The notes beneath the pieces are model-generated. The model was not told the origin of the DNA. It searched no databases and worked only from the letters and a program-made list of their open reading frames with translations. Of a DNA stretch of 64,000 nucleotides, positions 41,696 through 50,512 are shown piece after piece. The translations under genes were made by a program, and so were the position numbers. Origin of the DNA: Streptomyces sp. MNU76. GTDB lineage: Bacteria; Actinomycetota; Actinomycetes; Streptomycetales; Streptomycetaceae. The stretch spans positions 682,001 through 746,000 of the forward strand of contig NZ_JAJKLK010000001.1 of the NCBI RefSeq assembly GCF_020982545.1. Direction: 5' to 3'. Each line of letters starts with the position of its first letter. Position 1 is the stretch's first letter.

Positions 41696-43740
41696 GCGGG
41701 GCGCACGGACGCCGGCACGCGGCGGGCGGCGGCGCTCACCGGTCCCACCGGTCCCACCGGAACGGCCGAAACGGTGGACCCGGGTTACCCGGATACGTAC
41801 CCGACCCGCCCCCGTACGCCCCGGACTTCCCGGAGTGGACCGTCACCGAGACCCTGGGCCGGGAGCATCCGGGCCGGGAGCATCCGGGCCGGGAGGATGC
41901 GGGTCGTCGGGTCGATGCGGGCCGGGACGATCCGGATCCGGACGGTCCGCCCTCCGGGTCCAAGCGCTCCCGCGCCGAAGCCTCCGCCGGGCGCATCGAC
42001 TTCGGTACGGAGATCACCGCGTCCCTCGTCGTCTTCCTGGTCGCGCTGCCGCTCTGCATCGGCGTGGCCGTGGCCTCCGGCGTACCGGCCGAACTGGGCA
42101 TCATCTCGGGGGTGATCGGCGGTCTGGTGGTCGGCGCGGTGAGGGGCAGCACCCTCCAGGTCAGCGGCCCGGCGGCCGGGCTCGCGGCGCTCGTCGCGGA
42201 GACGGTCATGGAGTTCGGCGTCGCGATGCTCGGCGTGATCGTCCTCTTCTCCGGCATCCTCCAGATCGTGCTGGGCCTGGTGAAACTGGACCGGATGTTC
42301 CAGGCGATCTCCATCGCCGTCGTGCAGGGCATGCTCGCCGGCATCGGACTGCCGCTGATGTTCAGCCAGCTGTACCCGATGTCCGACTCCAAGGCGCCGG
42401 GCACCCCCTTGGACAACATGGCGGGCGTCCCCGGACTGATCGCCGACACCGTGACGAACCCGCAGGCGCTGATCGCGGCCGGACTCGGGATCGTCACGAT
42501 CGTGCTGAGCTTCGTGTGGAAGCAGGTGCCGGGGCCGGTCAGGAAGATCCCGGCCGCGCTCGTGGCCGTCGGGATCGGTATCGCGGTCGCCTCGTTGCCG
42601 GGCGTCGAGGTGAAGACGCTCCAGGTCGGCAATCTGCTGGCGTCCGTGGACGTGCCGGGGCCGGAACAGTTGTCCGGGCTGACCAGTGCCGGGGTCATCA
42701 CGGCGATCCTCACCTTCACCGTGATCGCGTCGGCGGAGAGTCTGTTCACCGCCGCCGCCGTGGACCGGATGCACGACGGTCCGCGCACCCGGTACAACAC
42801 CGAGCTCATCGCCCAGGGCGCGGGCAACACCGTCGCCGGCATCCTCGGCGCGCTGCCCATCACGGCGGTCGTCGCGCGCAGCTCGGCGAACGTGCAGGCC
42901 GGCGCCAAGACCCGTCTCTCCCGTACGCTGCACGGCCTCTGGCTGCTCGCCTTCGCGCTGCTGCTGCCGCAGGTGCTGGCGCTGATCCCGATCTCGGTGC
43001 TGGCGGGTGTCCTCGTGCACAGCGGGTGGAAGCTGTTCGCGCCGGAGCAGTTCCCGAAGATGTGGCGGCAGGACCGGGGCGAGTTCGCGGTGATGACGCT
43101 GACCACGCTGGTCATCACGGCGACCGCGCTGCTCGAAGGGGTGCTCTTCGGGCTTGCCGCGGGGGTGGTGCTGGCCGCGCTGCGGATGTCGCAGACCGTC
43201 ATCCGGCAGCACATCGAGGACGACACGGCGAAGGTCGTCATGGCGGGCAACGCGACGTTCCTGCGGCTGCCGAAGCTGATCGACGCGCTGGAGGGCGCGG
43301 CCGCCTCTGGCAAGCCGCGCATCCGGCTGGACCTGCTCGGGGTGACCCACCTCGACCATGCCTGCCGCAGCCAGATCGAGGAGTTCGTGGCGCAGCAGCG
43401 GGGGGCGGGGCTGCGGGTGGAACTGCTGATGCCGGACCTCACGAAGTCGCCCGCGGCGGCCGAGCCGAAGGGGGCGGTGGCGGAGGAGCCGGCGTTCACG
43501 GGGACGGCGGAGCCGGAGCGGGAGCCGGAGCCGGTGCCGACGGAGGTGTGGGACTACGCGACGGTCGGTACGGCGGCGGTGGGTGGTACCGGGCGGCCGA
43601 TGCCGACCGGGGCCGGTGCGCGCCCGGGCCGGGGTGGGCCGGGGCCCGACGCCGAGTGGTTCTATCTCGACACCCGGCCGATGCCGGGGTGTCGGAGGAG
43701 CGGCCTCGTTGTTGCGCCGGGGGCGCGGTGGGGAGAGTGA
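41692..43740 (+). CDS. SulP-family anion (sulfate/bicarbonate) transporter with STAS domain
   Basis: 682 residues. A hydrophilic N-terminus (1-95) with His/Arg repeats and REHPG repeats precedes the SulP membrane core of about 10-12 helices (DFGTEITASLVVFLVALPLCIGVAVASGVPAELGIISGVIGGLVVGAVRGSTLQVSGPAAGLAALV is the signature region; TRYNTELIAQGAGNTVAGILGALPITAVVARSSANVQAGAKTRLSRTLHG the second). A STAS domain lies at about 500-590 (GNATFLRLPKLIDALEG, DLLGVTHLDHACRSQIEEFV). Translationally coupled to carbonic anhydrase, so bicarbonate is the likeliest substrate. The C-terminal 90 residues are low complexity. Confidence 0.93.
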   Translation: MSGAHGRRHAAGGGAHRSHRSHRNGRNGGPGLPGYVPDPPPYAPDFPEWTVTETLGREHPGREHPGREDAGRRVDAGRDDPDPDGPPSGSKRSRAEASAGRIDFGTEITASLVVFLVALPLCIGVAVASGVPAELGIISGVIGGLVVGAVRGSTLQVSGPAAGLAALVAETVMEFGVAMLGVIVLFSGILQIVLGLVKLDRMFQAISIAVVQGMLAGIGLPLMFSQLYPMSDSKAPGTPLDNMAGVPGLIADTVTNPQALIAAGLGIVTIVLSFVWKQVPGPVRKIPAALVAVGIGIAVASLPGVEVKTLQVGNLLASVDVPGPEQLSGLTSAGVITAILTFTVIASAESLFTAAAVDRMHDGPRTRYNTELIAQGAGNTVAGILGALPITAVVARSSANVQAGAKTRLSRTLHGLWLLAFALLLPQVLALIPISVLAGVLVHSGWKLFAPEQFPKMWRQDRGEFAVMTLTTLVITATALLEGVLFGLAAGVVLAALRMSQTVIRQHIEDDTAKVVMAGNATFLRLPKLIDALEGAAASGKPRIRLDLLGVTHLDHACRSQIEEFVAQQRGAGLRVELLMPDLTKSPAAAEPKGAVAEEPAFTGTAEPEREPEPVPTEVWDYATVGTAAVGGTGRPMPTGAGARPGRGGPGPDAEWFYLDTRPMPGCRRSGLVVAPGARWGE

Positions 43741-43792
43741 GGGGAGAGGGCGCCTGGGTGCGGGTGCGGGTGCGGGTCCGGTGGGGGCGGGC

Positions 43793-43924
43793 CGCGCAGT
43801 TCCCCGCGCCTGGCGAAGCCGGGGCTGCGCCCGGCTTCGCTTTTCGTCCCGGCCCTGGCCCTCAGGGCGGTGGGCTCCCTGGCCCGCAGGGCCCGGGCTT
43901 TCAGGGGCGCGGGGAACTGCGTGC
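43793..43924. repeat. Intergenic CGCAGTTCCCC inverted repeat, long-loop copy
   Basis: CGCGCAGTTCCCCGCGCC at the left and GGGGCGCGGGGAACTGCG at the right flank further nested inverted repeats (GAAGCCGGGGC/GCCCGGCTTC). It fills most of the gap between the SulP and SDR genes and may terminate the SulP operon. Confidence 0.7.
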
Positions 43925-44018
43925 CCCGCCTCACCGGACCGCGGTCGCCACACCTCCCGCAACACCCCCACCCGGTCTACGCTGGAAACCGCCCAGGAGC
44001 CTTCGGGAAGGTGGCGTC

Positions 44019-44951
44019 ATGACCGGCTGGAGTGTGCGTGACATTCCCGATCAGCGTGGCCGTTCCGCCGTCGTCACCGGTGCCAACAGCGGTATCGGAT
44101 ACGCCGCCGCCAGGGAGCTCGCCCGCCGTGGCGCGCATGTCGTCCTCGCCTGTCGGAGCGCGGAGCGCGGCGCCGCGGCTCTGGAGCGGATGAGTTCCGA
44201 AGTGCCGGACGGAAGCGTCGAGTTGATGCGGCTCGACCTCGGCGACCTCGGCTCCGTGCGGGAGTTCGCGGAAGCCTACGCGCAGGTGAGCGACCGGCTG
44301 GGTCTGCTCGTCAACAACGCGGGTGTGATGGCCGTGGCGCGTGGCCGTACGGCCGACGGCTTCGAGACGCAGTTCGGAACCAACCACCTCGGCCACTTCG
44401 CCCTCACCGGCCTGCTCCTACCTGCCCTGCTCGCCACGCCGGGTGCCCGTGTCGTGACCGTCTCCAGCATGATGCACCTCCGGGCGAACATCGACATCGA
44501 CGACCTCAACAGCGAGCGGAAGTACGGGCGTTGGCTCGCCTACGGCCGCTCCAAGACCGCCAACCTGCTGTTCACCCACGAGCTGGCCCGGCGCCTGGCG
44601 GCCGGCGGCTCGGAGGTCGTCGCCGCGGCCGCGCACCCCGGTTACGCGTCGACCAACCTCCAGACGGCCGGACCCAGCGCCGAGGGCCGCAAGGGTGTCG
44701 AACGCTTCATGCGGGTCGGCAACCGCTTCTTCGCCCAGTCGGCCGAGGACGGTGCCCTGCCCACCCTCTACGCGGCGACCGCCCCCGCCGTGCGCCCCGA
44801 CTCCTTCATCGGCCCGTCGTTCGCGATGTGGCGCGGCGCCCCGTCCCCGTCCCCGCGAGCCCCCTGGACCGTGGACGACCGGGTGAGCGAACGCCTCTGG
44901 ACCGCCTCCGAACACCTCACCGACGTCGCGTACGACGAGCTGAAGGCCTGA
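44019..44951 (+). CDS. short-chain dehydrogenase/reductase (retinol-dehydrogenase-like)
   Basis: 310 residues from ATG 44019 (GGAAGG upstream). The Rossmann start is RSAVVTGANSGIGYAAARELARRGAHVVLACRS (T-G-x3-G-I-G), followed by LLVNNAGVMAVARG (NNAG), VVTVSSMMH (catalytic Ser) and YGRSKTANLLFTHELARRL (Y-x3-K). AAHPGYASTNLQ follows, as in the RDH11-14-like branch of SDRs. It oxidises or reduces an unknown alcohol or ketone with NAD(P). Single gene. Confidence 0.93.
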   Translation: MTGWSVRDIPDQRGRSAVVTGANSGIGYAAARELARRGAHVVLACRSAERGAAALERMSSEVPDGSVELMRLDLGDLGSVREFAEAYAQVSDRLGLLVNNAGVMAVARGRTADGFETQFGTNHLGHFALTGLLLPALLATPGARVVTVSSMMHLRANIDIDDLNSERKYGRWLAYGRSKTANLLFTHELARRLAAGGSEVVAAAAHPGYASTNLQTAGPSAEGRKGVERFMRVGNRFFAQSAEDGALPTLYAATAPAVRPDSFIGPSFAMWRGAPSPSPRAPWTVDDRVSERLWTASEHLTDVAYDELKA

Positions 44952-45058
44952 CTGCAGCCGCGGCCGCCACCCGCCGTACCCAGCCCCGGTCCAGCGGGGC
45001 GGCGCACAGGGCCGCGCCGAGGGTGCCCGCCAGGTGGGGCCGGCGTTCCGTGCGACGA

Positions 45059-45094
45059 CGCGCGTGGCGCGCGTACGTCCGCGCGCCACGCGCG
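45059..45094. terminator. Terminator between SDR and nirD
   Basis: A 15-bp perfect stem CGCGCGTGGCGCGCG/CGCGCGCCACGCGCG with a TACGTC loop, placed between two convergent genes and suited to both. Confidence 0.75.
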
Positions 45095-45130
45095 GATGCC
45101 AGGTCGGACGGGGGACCCGCCCGTGGGGCG

Positions 45131-45481
45131 CTACGCGGCCCGCACCTCGTACACCGTGATCCGTACGGCCTCGTCGTCCAGGCACTGCCCGGTCTCCAGG
45201 TCGAAGCGCTGCTTCAGGAGCGGGGAGGCCACGAAGGGGCGGCCCCGGTGGCTGCCGGTGAGGCCCCGGGAGAGGACGGCGGCGCCGCCGAAGGGGTCGC
45301 GGTTGTCGATGGCGTACAGCTTGCCCGCGCGGTCGAGGAACAGCGCGGCCTGGTTGCCGTCGGGGAGCAGGGCGGCCACACCGCGGCCCGGGATCAGCAG
45401 GGCCAGGTCGCAGACCGTGAACCAGCCGTCCGCCAGCCGCAGTTGGACCTTGACGTCGATCTTCTCGGGGGCGAGGGTCAT
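45131..45481 (-). CDS. nirD: nitrite reductase (NADH) small subunit
   Basis: 116 residues. A Rieske-like fold without the cluster ligands, as usual for assimilatory NirD: WFTVCDLALLIPGRGVAALLPDGNQAALFLDRAGKLYAIDNRDPFGGAAVLSRGLTGSHRGRPFVASPLLKQRFDLETGQCLDDEAVRITVYEVR. The start overlaps the nirB stop by 4 bases. Together with NirB it reduces nitrite to ammonium for nitrogen assimilation. Confidence 0.95.
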   Translation of the reverse strand: MTLAPEKIDVKVQLRLADGWFTVCDLALLIPGRGVAALLPDGNQAALFLDRAGKLYAIDNRDPFGGAAVLSRGLTGSHRGRPFVASPLLKQRFDLETGQCLDDEAVRITVYEVRAA

Positions 45482-48078
45482 CGGGCGCTTCCTTCCAGGA
45501 CATCGGCGGGCCGCAGGCCGATGGACAGCAGGGGCAGGTCGGGCTTGATCTGGTCGCGCTCGGGGACGAAGCCGACGACCGGGTCCGGGGTGTCGGGGGC
45601 GTTCACGAAGGACACGAACCGGGCGAGCTTCTCGGGGTCGTTGATGGTGGAGGCCCACTCGTCGGCGTAGTGCGAGACATGGTCCGCCATCAGGGACTCC
45701 AGCTCCTCGCAGATGCCGAGGGAGTCCTCCACGACCACGTCCCGGACGTGGTCCAGGCCGCCGGGGATCCGCTCCAGCCATGTCGAGGTGCGCTCCAGGC
45801 GGTCGGCGGTGCGGATGTAGAACATCAGGAACCGGTCGATCAGCCTGATCAGTTCGGCGTCGGAGAGATCCTGGGCCAGCAGGTCCGCGTGGCGCGGGGT
45901 GGCGCCGCCGTTGCCGCCGACGTAGAGGTTCCAGCCGTTCGACGTCGCGATGACGCCGAAGTCCTTCGACTGGGCCTCCGCGCACTCGCGGGCACAGCCC
46001 GAGACCGCCGACTTCAGCTTGTGGGGGGACCTGAGTCCCCGGTAGCGCAGCTCCAGGTCGATCGCCATGCGGACCGAGTCCTGGACGCCGTAGCGGCACC
46101 AGGTCTGGCCGACGCAGGACTTCACCGTGCGCAGCGACTTGCCGTAGGCGTGGCCCGACTCGAAGCCGGCGTCCACCAACCGGGTCCAGATGACGGGCAG
46201 TTGCTCGACGCGGGCGCCGAACATGTCGATCCGCTGACCTCCCGTGATCTTCGTGTAGAGACCGAAGTCGCGGGCGATCTCACCGATCACGATCAGGCCC
46301 TCGGGGGTGATCTCACCGCCGGGGATGCGCGGGACGACCGAGTACGAGCCGTTCTTCTGCAGGTTGGCCAGGAAGTGGTCGTTGCTGTCCTGGAGCGCGG
46401 CCTGCTCACCGTCCAGGACGTAGCCGCTGGCGCCGATGGTCGGGGCGAGTGAGGCGATGATCGAGCCGACGGCCGGCTTGCAGATCTCGCAGCCGTCGCC
46501 GCCCCTGGCCTCGTCGCGGCCGTACCGGTCCAGCAGATCCTGGTAGGTGTTGATGCGCAGGGCGAGGACGATCTCGTACAGCTCCTCGCGGGTCTGCGAG
46601 AAGCAGCCGCACAGGCCCTTGTCGACGACGACGCCACTGGCCTCCAGCTCGGCGGTGACGAGCTGGCCGAGGACCTTGACGCAACTGCCGCAGCCCGTAC
46701 CGGCCTTGGTGCACTTCTTGACCTCGGGGACGGTCGTGCACCGGTGGTCGGTGACCGCGCCCCGGATCGTGCCCTTGGACACGTTGTGGCAGGAGCAGAT
46801 GATCGCGTCGTCCGGCAGCGCGGACGGGCCGAGTTGGGCGCCGCCGCCGGAGCCCGCCGGGAGGACCAGCGACTCGGGCGAGACCGGCGGGACCGATCCG
46901 GTGAAGGCCTTCAGCGTGCCGTACGCGTCCGCGTCACCGACCAGGATGCCGCCGAGCAGCTCGCCGTCCCGGCCGATGACCAGCTTCTTGTAGATGCCGG
47001 AGCGGGAGTCGGAGTACACGACGTCCAGGCAGTCGGCGGTCGCGCCGTGCGCGTCACCGAAGGAGGCCACGTCCACGCCCAGGAGCTTCAGCTTGGTGGA
47101 CAGGTCGGCGCCGGTGAAGGCGGCCTCGTCGGCGGCGATGGTCGCGGCGGCCGTCTCGGCCTGCTCGTAACCGGGGGCCACCAGGCCGTACACCCGCCCG
47201 TCGGAGGCCAGCGCGCACTCGCCGATCGCGAACACATGCGGGTCGTCGACCGTCCGGCACTGCTCGTCGACGGTGATGCCGCCGCGCTCGCCGACCGTCA
47301 GACCGCAGTCCCGGGCCAGCTGGTCGCGGGGGCGGACACCGGCGGAGAACACCACCAGGTCGGTGGCGAGTTCGGAGCCGTCGGACAGCTTCATGCCCGT
47401 GACCGCGCCGGACTCGTCGACGACGATCTCCTGCGTGCCCACACCGGTGTGGACCGACAGACCCATGTCCTGGATGGTGCGCAGCAGCGCGGCGCCACCG
47501 CCGTCGTCCACCTGCACCGGCATCAGCCGGGGCGCGAACTCCACGATGTGCGAGGTGAGTCCGAGACCCTTCAGCGCACCGGCCGCCTCCAGCCCGAGCA
47601 GACCACCGCCGACCACGGCACCGGTCTCGGCCGTCTTCGCGTACTCCTCGATCGCGAGCAGGTCCTCGATCGTGCGGTAGACGAAGCAGCCCGTGGCGTC
47701 CTTGCCCGGGACCGGCGGCACGAACGGGAACGAACCGGTGGCGAGGACCAGGATGTCGTACTCGAAGACCTGCCCGGAGCGTGCGGTGACCTTCTTCGCC
47801 TCACGGTCGATCGTCTCGGCCGGGTCGCCGACGAGCAGCTCGATGCCGTGCGTCTCGATGAACTCCATGTCGGTCATCGACAGGTCCTCGGGCGTCTTGC
47901 CCGCGAAGTACGAGGTGAGCGCCACCCGGTCGTACGCCGGGCGCGGCTCCTCGCAGAGCACGACCACGCGGTGCGTGGCGGCCAGGCCGCGCTCGGCGAG
48001 CGCTTCGAGGAAGCGCTGGCCGACCATGCCGTGGCCGACGAGCACGATCGTGGGGGTGGCCCCCAGGGTGGCGGACAT
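45478..48078 (-). CDS. nirB: nitrite reductase (NADH) large subunit
   Basis: 866 residues. The N-terminal FAD/NAD(P) oxidoreductase region (TIVLVGHGMVGQRFLEALAERG, GAVVGGGLLGLEAAGAL) is followed by a [2Fe-2S] BFD-like domain (CSCHNVSKGTIRGAVTDH...CTKAGTGCGSCVKVLGQL). The C-terminal sulfite/nitrite reductase ferredoxin-like and [4Fe-4S]-siroheme domains have GQTWCRYGVQDSV and KLKSAVSGCARECAEAQSKDFG...VGGNGG, the siroheme/cluster Cys motifs. It transfers six electrons from NADH to nitrite. Downstream of an associated FAD reductase; all three genes form one operon. Confidence 0.97.
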   Translation of the reverse strand: MSATLGATPTIVLVGHGMVGQRFLEALAERGLAATHRVVVLCEEPRPAYDRVALTSYFAGKTPEDLSMTDMEFIETHGIELLVGDPAETIDREAKKVTARSGQVFEYDILVLATGSFPFVPPVPGKDATGCFVYRTIEDLLAIEEYAKTAETGAVVGGGLLGLEAAGALKGLGLTSHIVEFAPRLMPVQVDDGGGAALLRTIQDMGLSVHTGVGTQEIVVDESGAVTGMKLSDGSELATDLVVFSAGVRPRDQLARDCGLTVGERGGITVDEQCRTVDDPHVFAIGECALASDGRVYGLVAPGYEQAETAAATIAADEAAFTGADLSTKLKLLGVDVASFGDAHGATADCLDVVYSDSRSGIYKKLVIGRDGELLGGILVGDADAYGTLKAFTGSVPPVSPESLVLPAGSGGGAQLGPSALPDDAIICSCHNVSKGTIRGAVTDHRCTTVPEVKKCTKAGTGCGSCVKVLGQLVTAELEASGVVVDKGLCGCFSQTREELYEIVLALRINTYQDLLDRYGRDEARGGDGCEICKPAVGSIIASLAPTIGASGYVLDGEQAALQDSNDHFLANLQKNGSYSVVPRIPGGEITPEGLIVIGEIARDFGLYTKITGGQRIDMFGARVEQLPVIWTRLVDAGFESGHAYGKSLRTVKSCVGQTWCRYGVQDSVRMAIDLELRYRGLRSPHKLKSAVSGCARECAEAQSKDFGVIATSNGWNLYVGGNGGATPRHADLLAQDLSDAELIRLIDRFLMFYIRTADRLERTSTWLERIPGGLDHVRDVVVEDSLGICEELESLMADHVSHYADEWASTINDPEKLARFVSFVNAPDTPDPVVGFVPERDQIKPDLPLLSIGLRPADVLEGSAR

Positions 48079-49305
48079 TCAGGAGCCTCCATCGTTGGTG
48101 AGCAGGTGGAGCAGGGGAGCGCCGTCTCCGGGGAGCGGCTCCGCTCCCTCCCAGGCGCGGGCGAGCGCGCCCACGGTGCCGAGTTCGCCGACGAGCACTC
48201 CGCCGACCAGGCGGTCGTCGCGGACGACGACCTTGCGGTACGTGCCGCGTGTGGCGTCGGCCAGCTGGATCACGTCGTCACCGGGCAGGGGCTCGGGCTC
48301 GCCGAACGCGGCGAGGTCGAGGAAGTCCGCTCCGGCGAGCGTCAGCCGGGTCAGGGCGCGGGTGCCGGTGTACCGGGCGGCCGGGGAACCGGCGTTCCCC
48401 GCGAGCAACTCGGCCAGGACATCGGCCTGTTCGAGCGCCGGGGTGGCGAGCCCGTACACCGTGCCCTCGAACTGGGCGCAGTCGCCGATGGCATGGATGC
48501 GAGGGTCGGAGCTGCGCAGCTCCTCGTCGACGATGACGCCCTTGTGCACCGCGAGCCCCGCCTCCTGGGCGAGACCCACCCGGGGGTGGACCCCGCAGGC
48601 GATGACCACGAGGTCCGCGTCGAGGGTGTATCCGTCGGCCATCGAGACCGACCGTACGGTCCCGCCGACGCTGCGCACGGCGCGTACGCGCGTCTCGGTG
48701 TGCACCTCGACACCGAGGTCGGTGAGGTGTCGGCGGACCAACTTCGAGGCGGACGGGTCGAGCTGACGTTCCATCAGGCGCTCGCCCTGCTGGGCGAGAA
48801 CGACCTGGGCGCCGCGCAGGGCGAGCGCGCGGGAGGCGGAGACCCCGAGGAGCCCGCCCCCGATGACGACGGCGCGCACACCCGGCCGGACCGCCTTCGA
48901 CAGCCCCAGACAGTCGTCCATGGTCCGGAAGGCGTGCACCCCGTCGGGGAACTCGTGCCGCTCCGGGTCCCAGAGGCCGCGCAGCGGCGGCAGCACCGGG
49001 TTGGAACCGGTCGCGAGGACCAGCCTGTCGTACGCGATCTCCGCACCGTCCGCGAGATGCACGGCTCGCATCTCGCGGTCGATACGGACCACCCGCCCGC
49101 GCGTCAGCTCGGCGGGGGCGGGCAACGCGATGACCTCGGGCGCGTACCGTCCGGCCAGCACCTCGGCGAGCAGCACCCGGTTGTAGGGTGTGTGCTCCTC
49201 CTCGCCCACCAGCGTGGCGGGCATGCCGAGCTCTCCCAGCCGCCGGGCTAGACGTACACCCGCGAGGCCGGAGCCGATCACCACCACACGCTCGTTCGAG
49301 GTCAT
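48079..49305 (-). CDS. FAD/NAD(P) oxidoreductase of the nitrite-reductase operon
   Basis: 408 residues. FAD motif VVVIGSGLAGVRLARRLGE, PYNRVLLAEVLAG, NAD(P) motif AVVIGGGLLGVSASRALALRG, and IHAIGDCAQFEGTVYGLATPALEQADVLAELL with the FAD-closing GD. It resembles the N-terminal half of NirB/NasB and rubredoxin reductases, without the Fe-S or siroheme parts. First gene of the nir operon, its stop directly touching the nirB start (48078/48079). It could deliver electrons to the nitrate or nitrite reductase. Confidence 0.9.
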   Translation of the reverse strand: MTSNERVVVIGSGLAGVRLARRLGELGMPATLVGEEEHTPYNRVLLAEVLAGRYAPEVIALPAPAELTRGRVVRIDREMRAVHLADGAEIAYDRLVLATGSNPVLPPLRGLWDPERHEFPDGVHAFRTMDDCLGLSKAVRPGVRAVVIGGGLLGVSASRALALRGAQVVLAQQGERLMERQLDPSASKLVRRHLTDLGVEVHTETRVRAVRSVGGTVRSVSMADGYTLDADLVVIACGVHPRVGLAQEAGLAVHKGVIVDEELRSSDPRIHAIGDCAQFEGTVYGLATPALEQADVLAELLAGNAGSPAARYTGTRALTRLTLAGADFLDLAAFGEPEPLPGDDVIQLADATRGTYRKVVVRDDRLVGGVLVGELGTVGALARAWEGAEPLPGDGAPLLHLLTNDGGS

Positions 49306-49690
49306 GTCCTTGAGCGTGCGGTGCCGGTGTTACCCGACCGCATCGCATCTGTTTCCCACGAGGAACGCTGCCCTCCCCATGGCCTCGAGCGGTGTGTGAG
49401 GGGTTTCCGAAAGGCCCGGGTGGGGTGTGAGGACACCCGGGATCACCGCGCTGACCTGGTGATACGAGGGTCGTGCGGGCGTATACGGGAGGACGGGCCG
49501 GGGCGCGGGCCGGCGCGGACGCCCCGGGCCGCGGTGCCGTAGGTCACGTCGGGCGGTGTCGTAGGTCACGTGGCGCGGGGTCGAGGGGGCGCGGGGTCGG
49601 GGGCGCGGCGAAACAATCCAGGGAACCCGACCTCAGAAGATCCTCAGGTCGATGGACGACACACCCATCCCGGCGCATAGGGTCCCGACC
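49306..49690. other. 385-base divergent region above the nir operon
   Basis: Holds the GlnR-like site (49329-49355). The remainder (49400-49690) is GC-rich with short CGCGGGGTCG-type repeats near 49560-49610, and no gene with real coding character. Confidence 0.5.
49329..49355 (-). promoter_or_regulatory. Candidate GlnR binding site of the nir operon
   Basis: On the minus strand GAAAC-N6-GATGC-N6-GTAAC, three half-sites at exact 11-bp spacing. Known GlnR boxes are GTnAC-N6-GAAAC arrays with the same phasing; the middle box here is degenerate. The site ends 24 bases upstream of the first start codon at 49305. Regulation of nirB by GlnR is known in S. coelicolor. Confidence 0.5.
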
Positions 49691-50476
49691 ATGCCTGACA
49701 TATCGCTGACCATGGTCGTCGTTCTGTGCGTCGCCGCCCTCGCGGCCGGCTGGATCGACGCCGTGGTGGGCGGCGGCGGGCTCCTGCTTCTCCCCGCCCT
49801 CCTCCTCGGCCTGCCGAACGGCACATCGGCCGCCCAGTACGCGCTGGGCACCAACAAGGCCGTCGCCATCGTCGGCACGACGGGTGCCGCGGTGACGTAC
49901 GCCCGGCGCACCCCCGTCGACGTGAAGACCGCCGTACGCATCGGCCTCGCGGCGCTCGCGGGCTCGACGGCCGGCGCCTTCGTGGCCGTCGGCATGAGCA
50001 CCGAGGTCCTGAAGCCCGTCGTCATGGTGGTCCTGCTCGCCGTGGGCGCCTTCGTGATCCTGCGCCCCTCCTTCGGCACGGCCCCCGGCACCGGCCCGGT
50101 CTCCGCGCGCCGCGTCCTCGCCGCGATCGGCCTCGCGGGCGTCGGCATCGGCTTCTACGACGGCCTCGTCGGCCCCGGCACCGGCACGTTCCTGGTCCTC
50201 GCCCTGACCGCCATCCTCCACCTCGACCTGGTCAGCGCCTCCGCCACCGCCAAGATCGTCAACTGCTGCACCAACGCGGGTGCCCTCGCCACCTTCGCCT
50301 GGAAGGGCACTGTGTACTGGCAACTGGCGGCCCTGATGGCGGTCTTCAACCTCGTCGGCGGGACCGTGGGCGCCCACACCGCCCTCAAGAAGGGCAGCGG
50401 CTTCGTCCGTGTCGTCCTGCTGACGGTCGTGTTCACCCTGGTGGCGAAGATGGGGTACGAGCAGTGGGTGGCGTGA
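49691..50476 (+). CDS. TSUP (TauE/SafE) family membrane permease
   Basis: 261 residues from ATG 49691; ATG 49652 would add 13 polar residues. About eight membrane helices in two repeats: LTMVVVLCVAALAAGWIDAVVGGGGLLLLPALLLGLP (the G-x-x-D-x-x-V-G-G-G-G signature of TSUP repeat 1) and VGIGFYDGLVGPGTGTFLVLALTAIL (repeat 2, D-G-x-x-G-P-G-T-G). It probably exports sulfite, organosulfonates or related anions. It is divergent from the nir operon, so a role with nitrite or sulfite is conceivable but not shown. Confidence 0.92.
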   Translation: MPDISLTMVVVLCVAALAAGWIDAVVGGGGLLLLPALLLGLPNGTSAAQYALGTNKAVAIVGTTGAAVTYARRTPVDVKTAVRIGLAALAGSTAGAFVAVGMSTEVLKPVVMVVLLAVGAFVILRPSFGTAPGTGPVSARRVLAAIGLAGVGIGFYDGLVGPGTGTFLVLALTAILHLDLVSASATAKIVNCCTNAGALATFAWKGTVYWQLAALMAVFNLVGGTVGAHTALKKGSGFVRVVLLTVVFTLVAKMGYEQWVA

Positions 50477-50512
50477 CCGGCCGGGGTGTGGGGTGGGGGC
50501 GGGCGCCGGTCA

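Noticed and set aside
41445-44018. Plus-strand frame reading from the carbonic anhydrase region into the SDR
   Set aside because: The 1168-codon frame is open by chance over the SulP gene. Only its part from ATG 44019 has SDR motifs and a ribosome binding site.
46744-49251. Very long plus-strand ORF (835 codons) opposite nirB
   Set aside because: It is the GC-driven antisense shadow of nirB and the FAD reductase; its composition is Arg/Gly/Asp-rich without any domain, while the minus strand has clear catalytic motifs.
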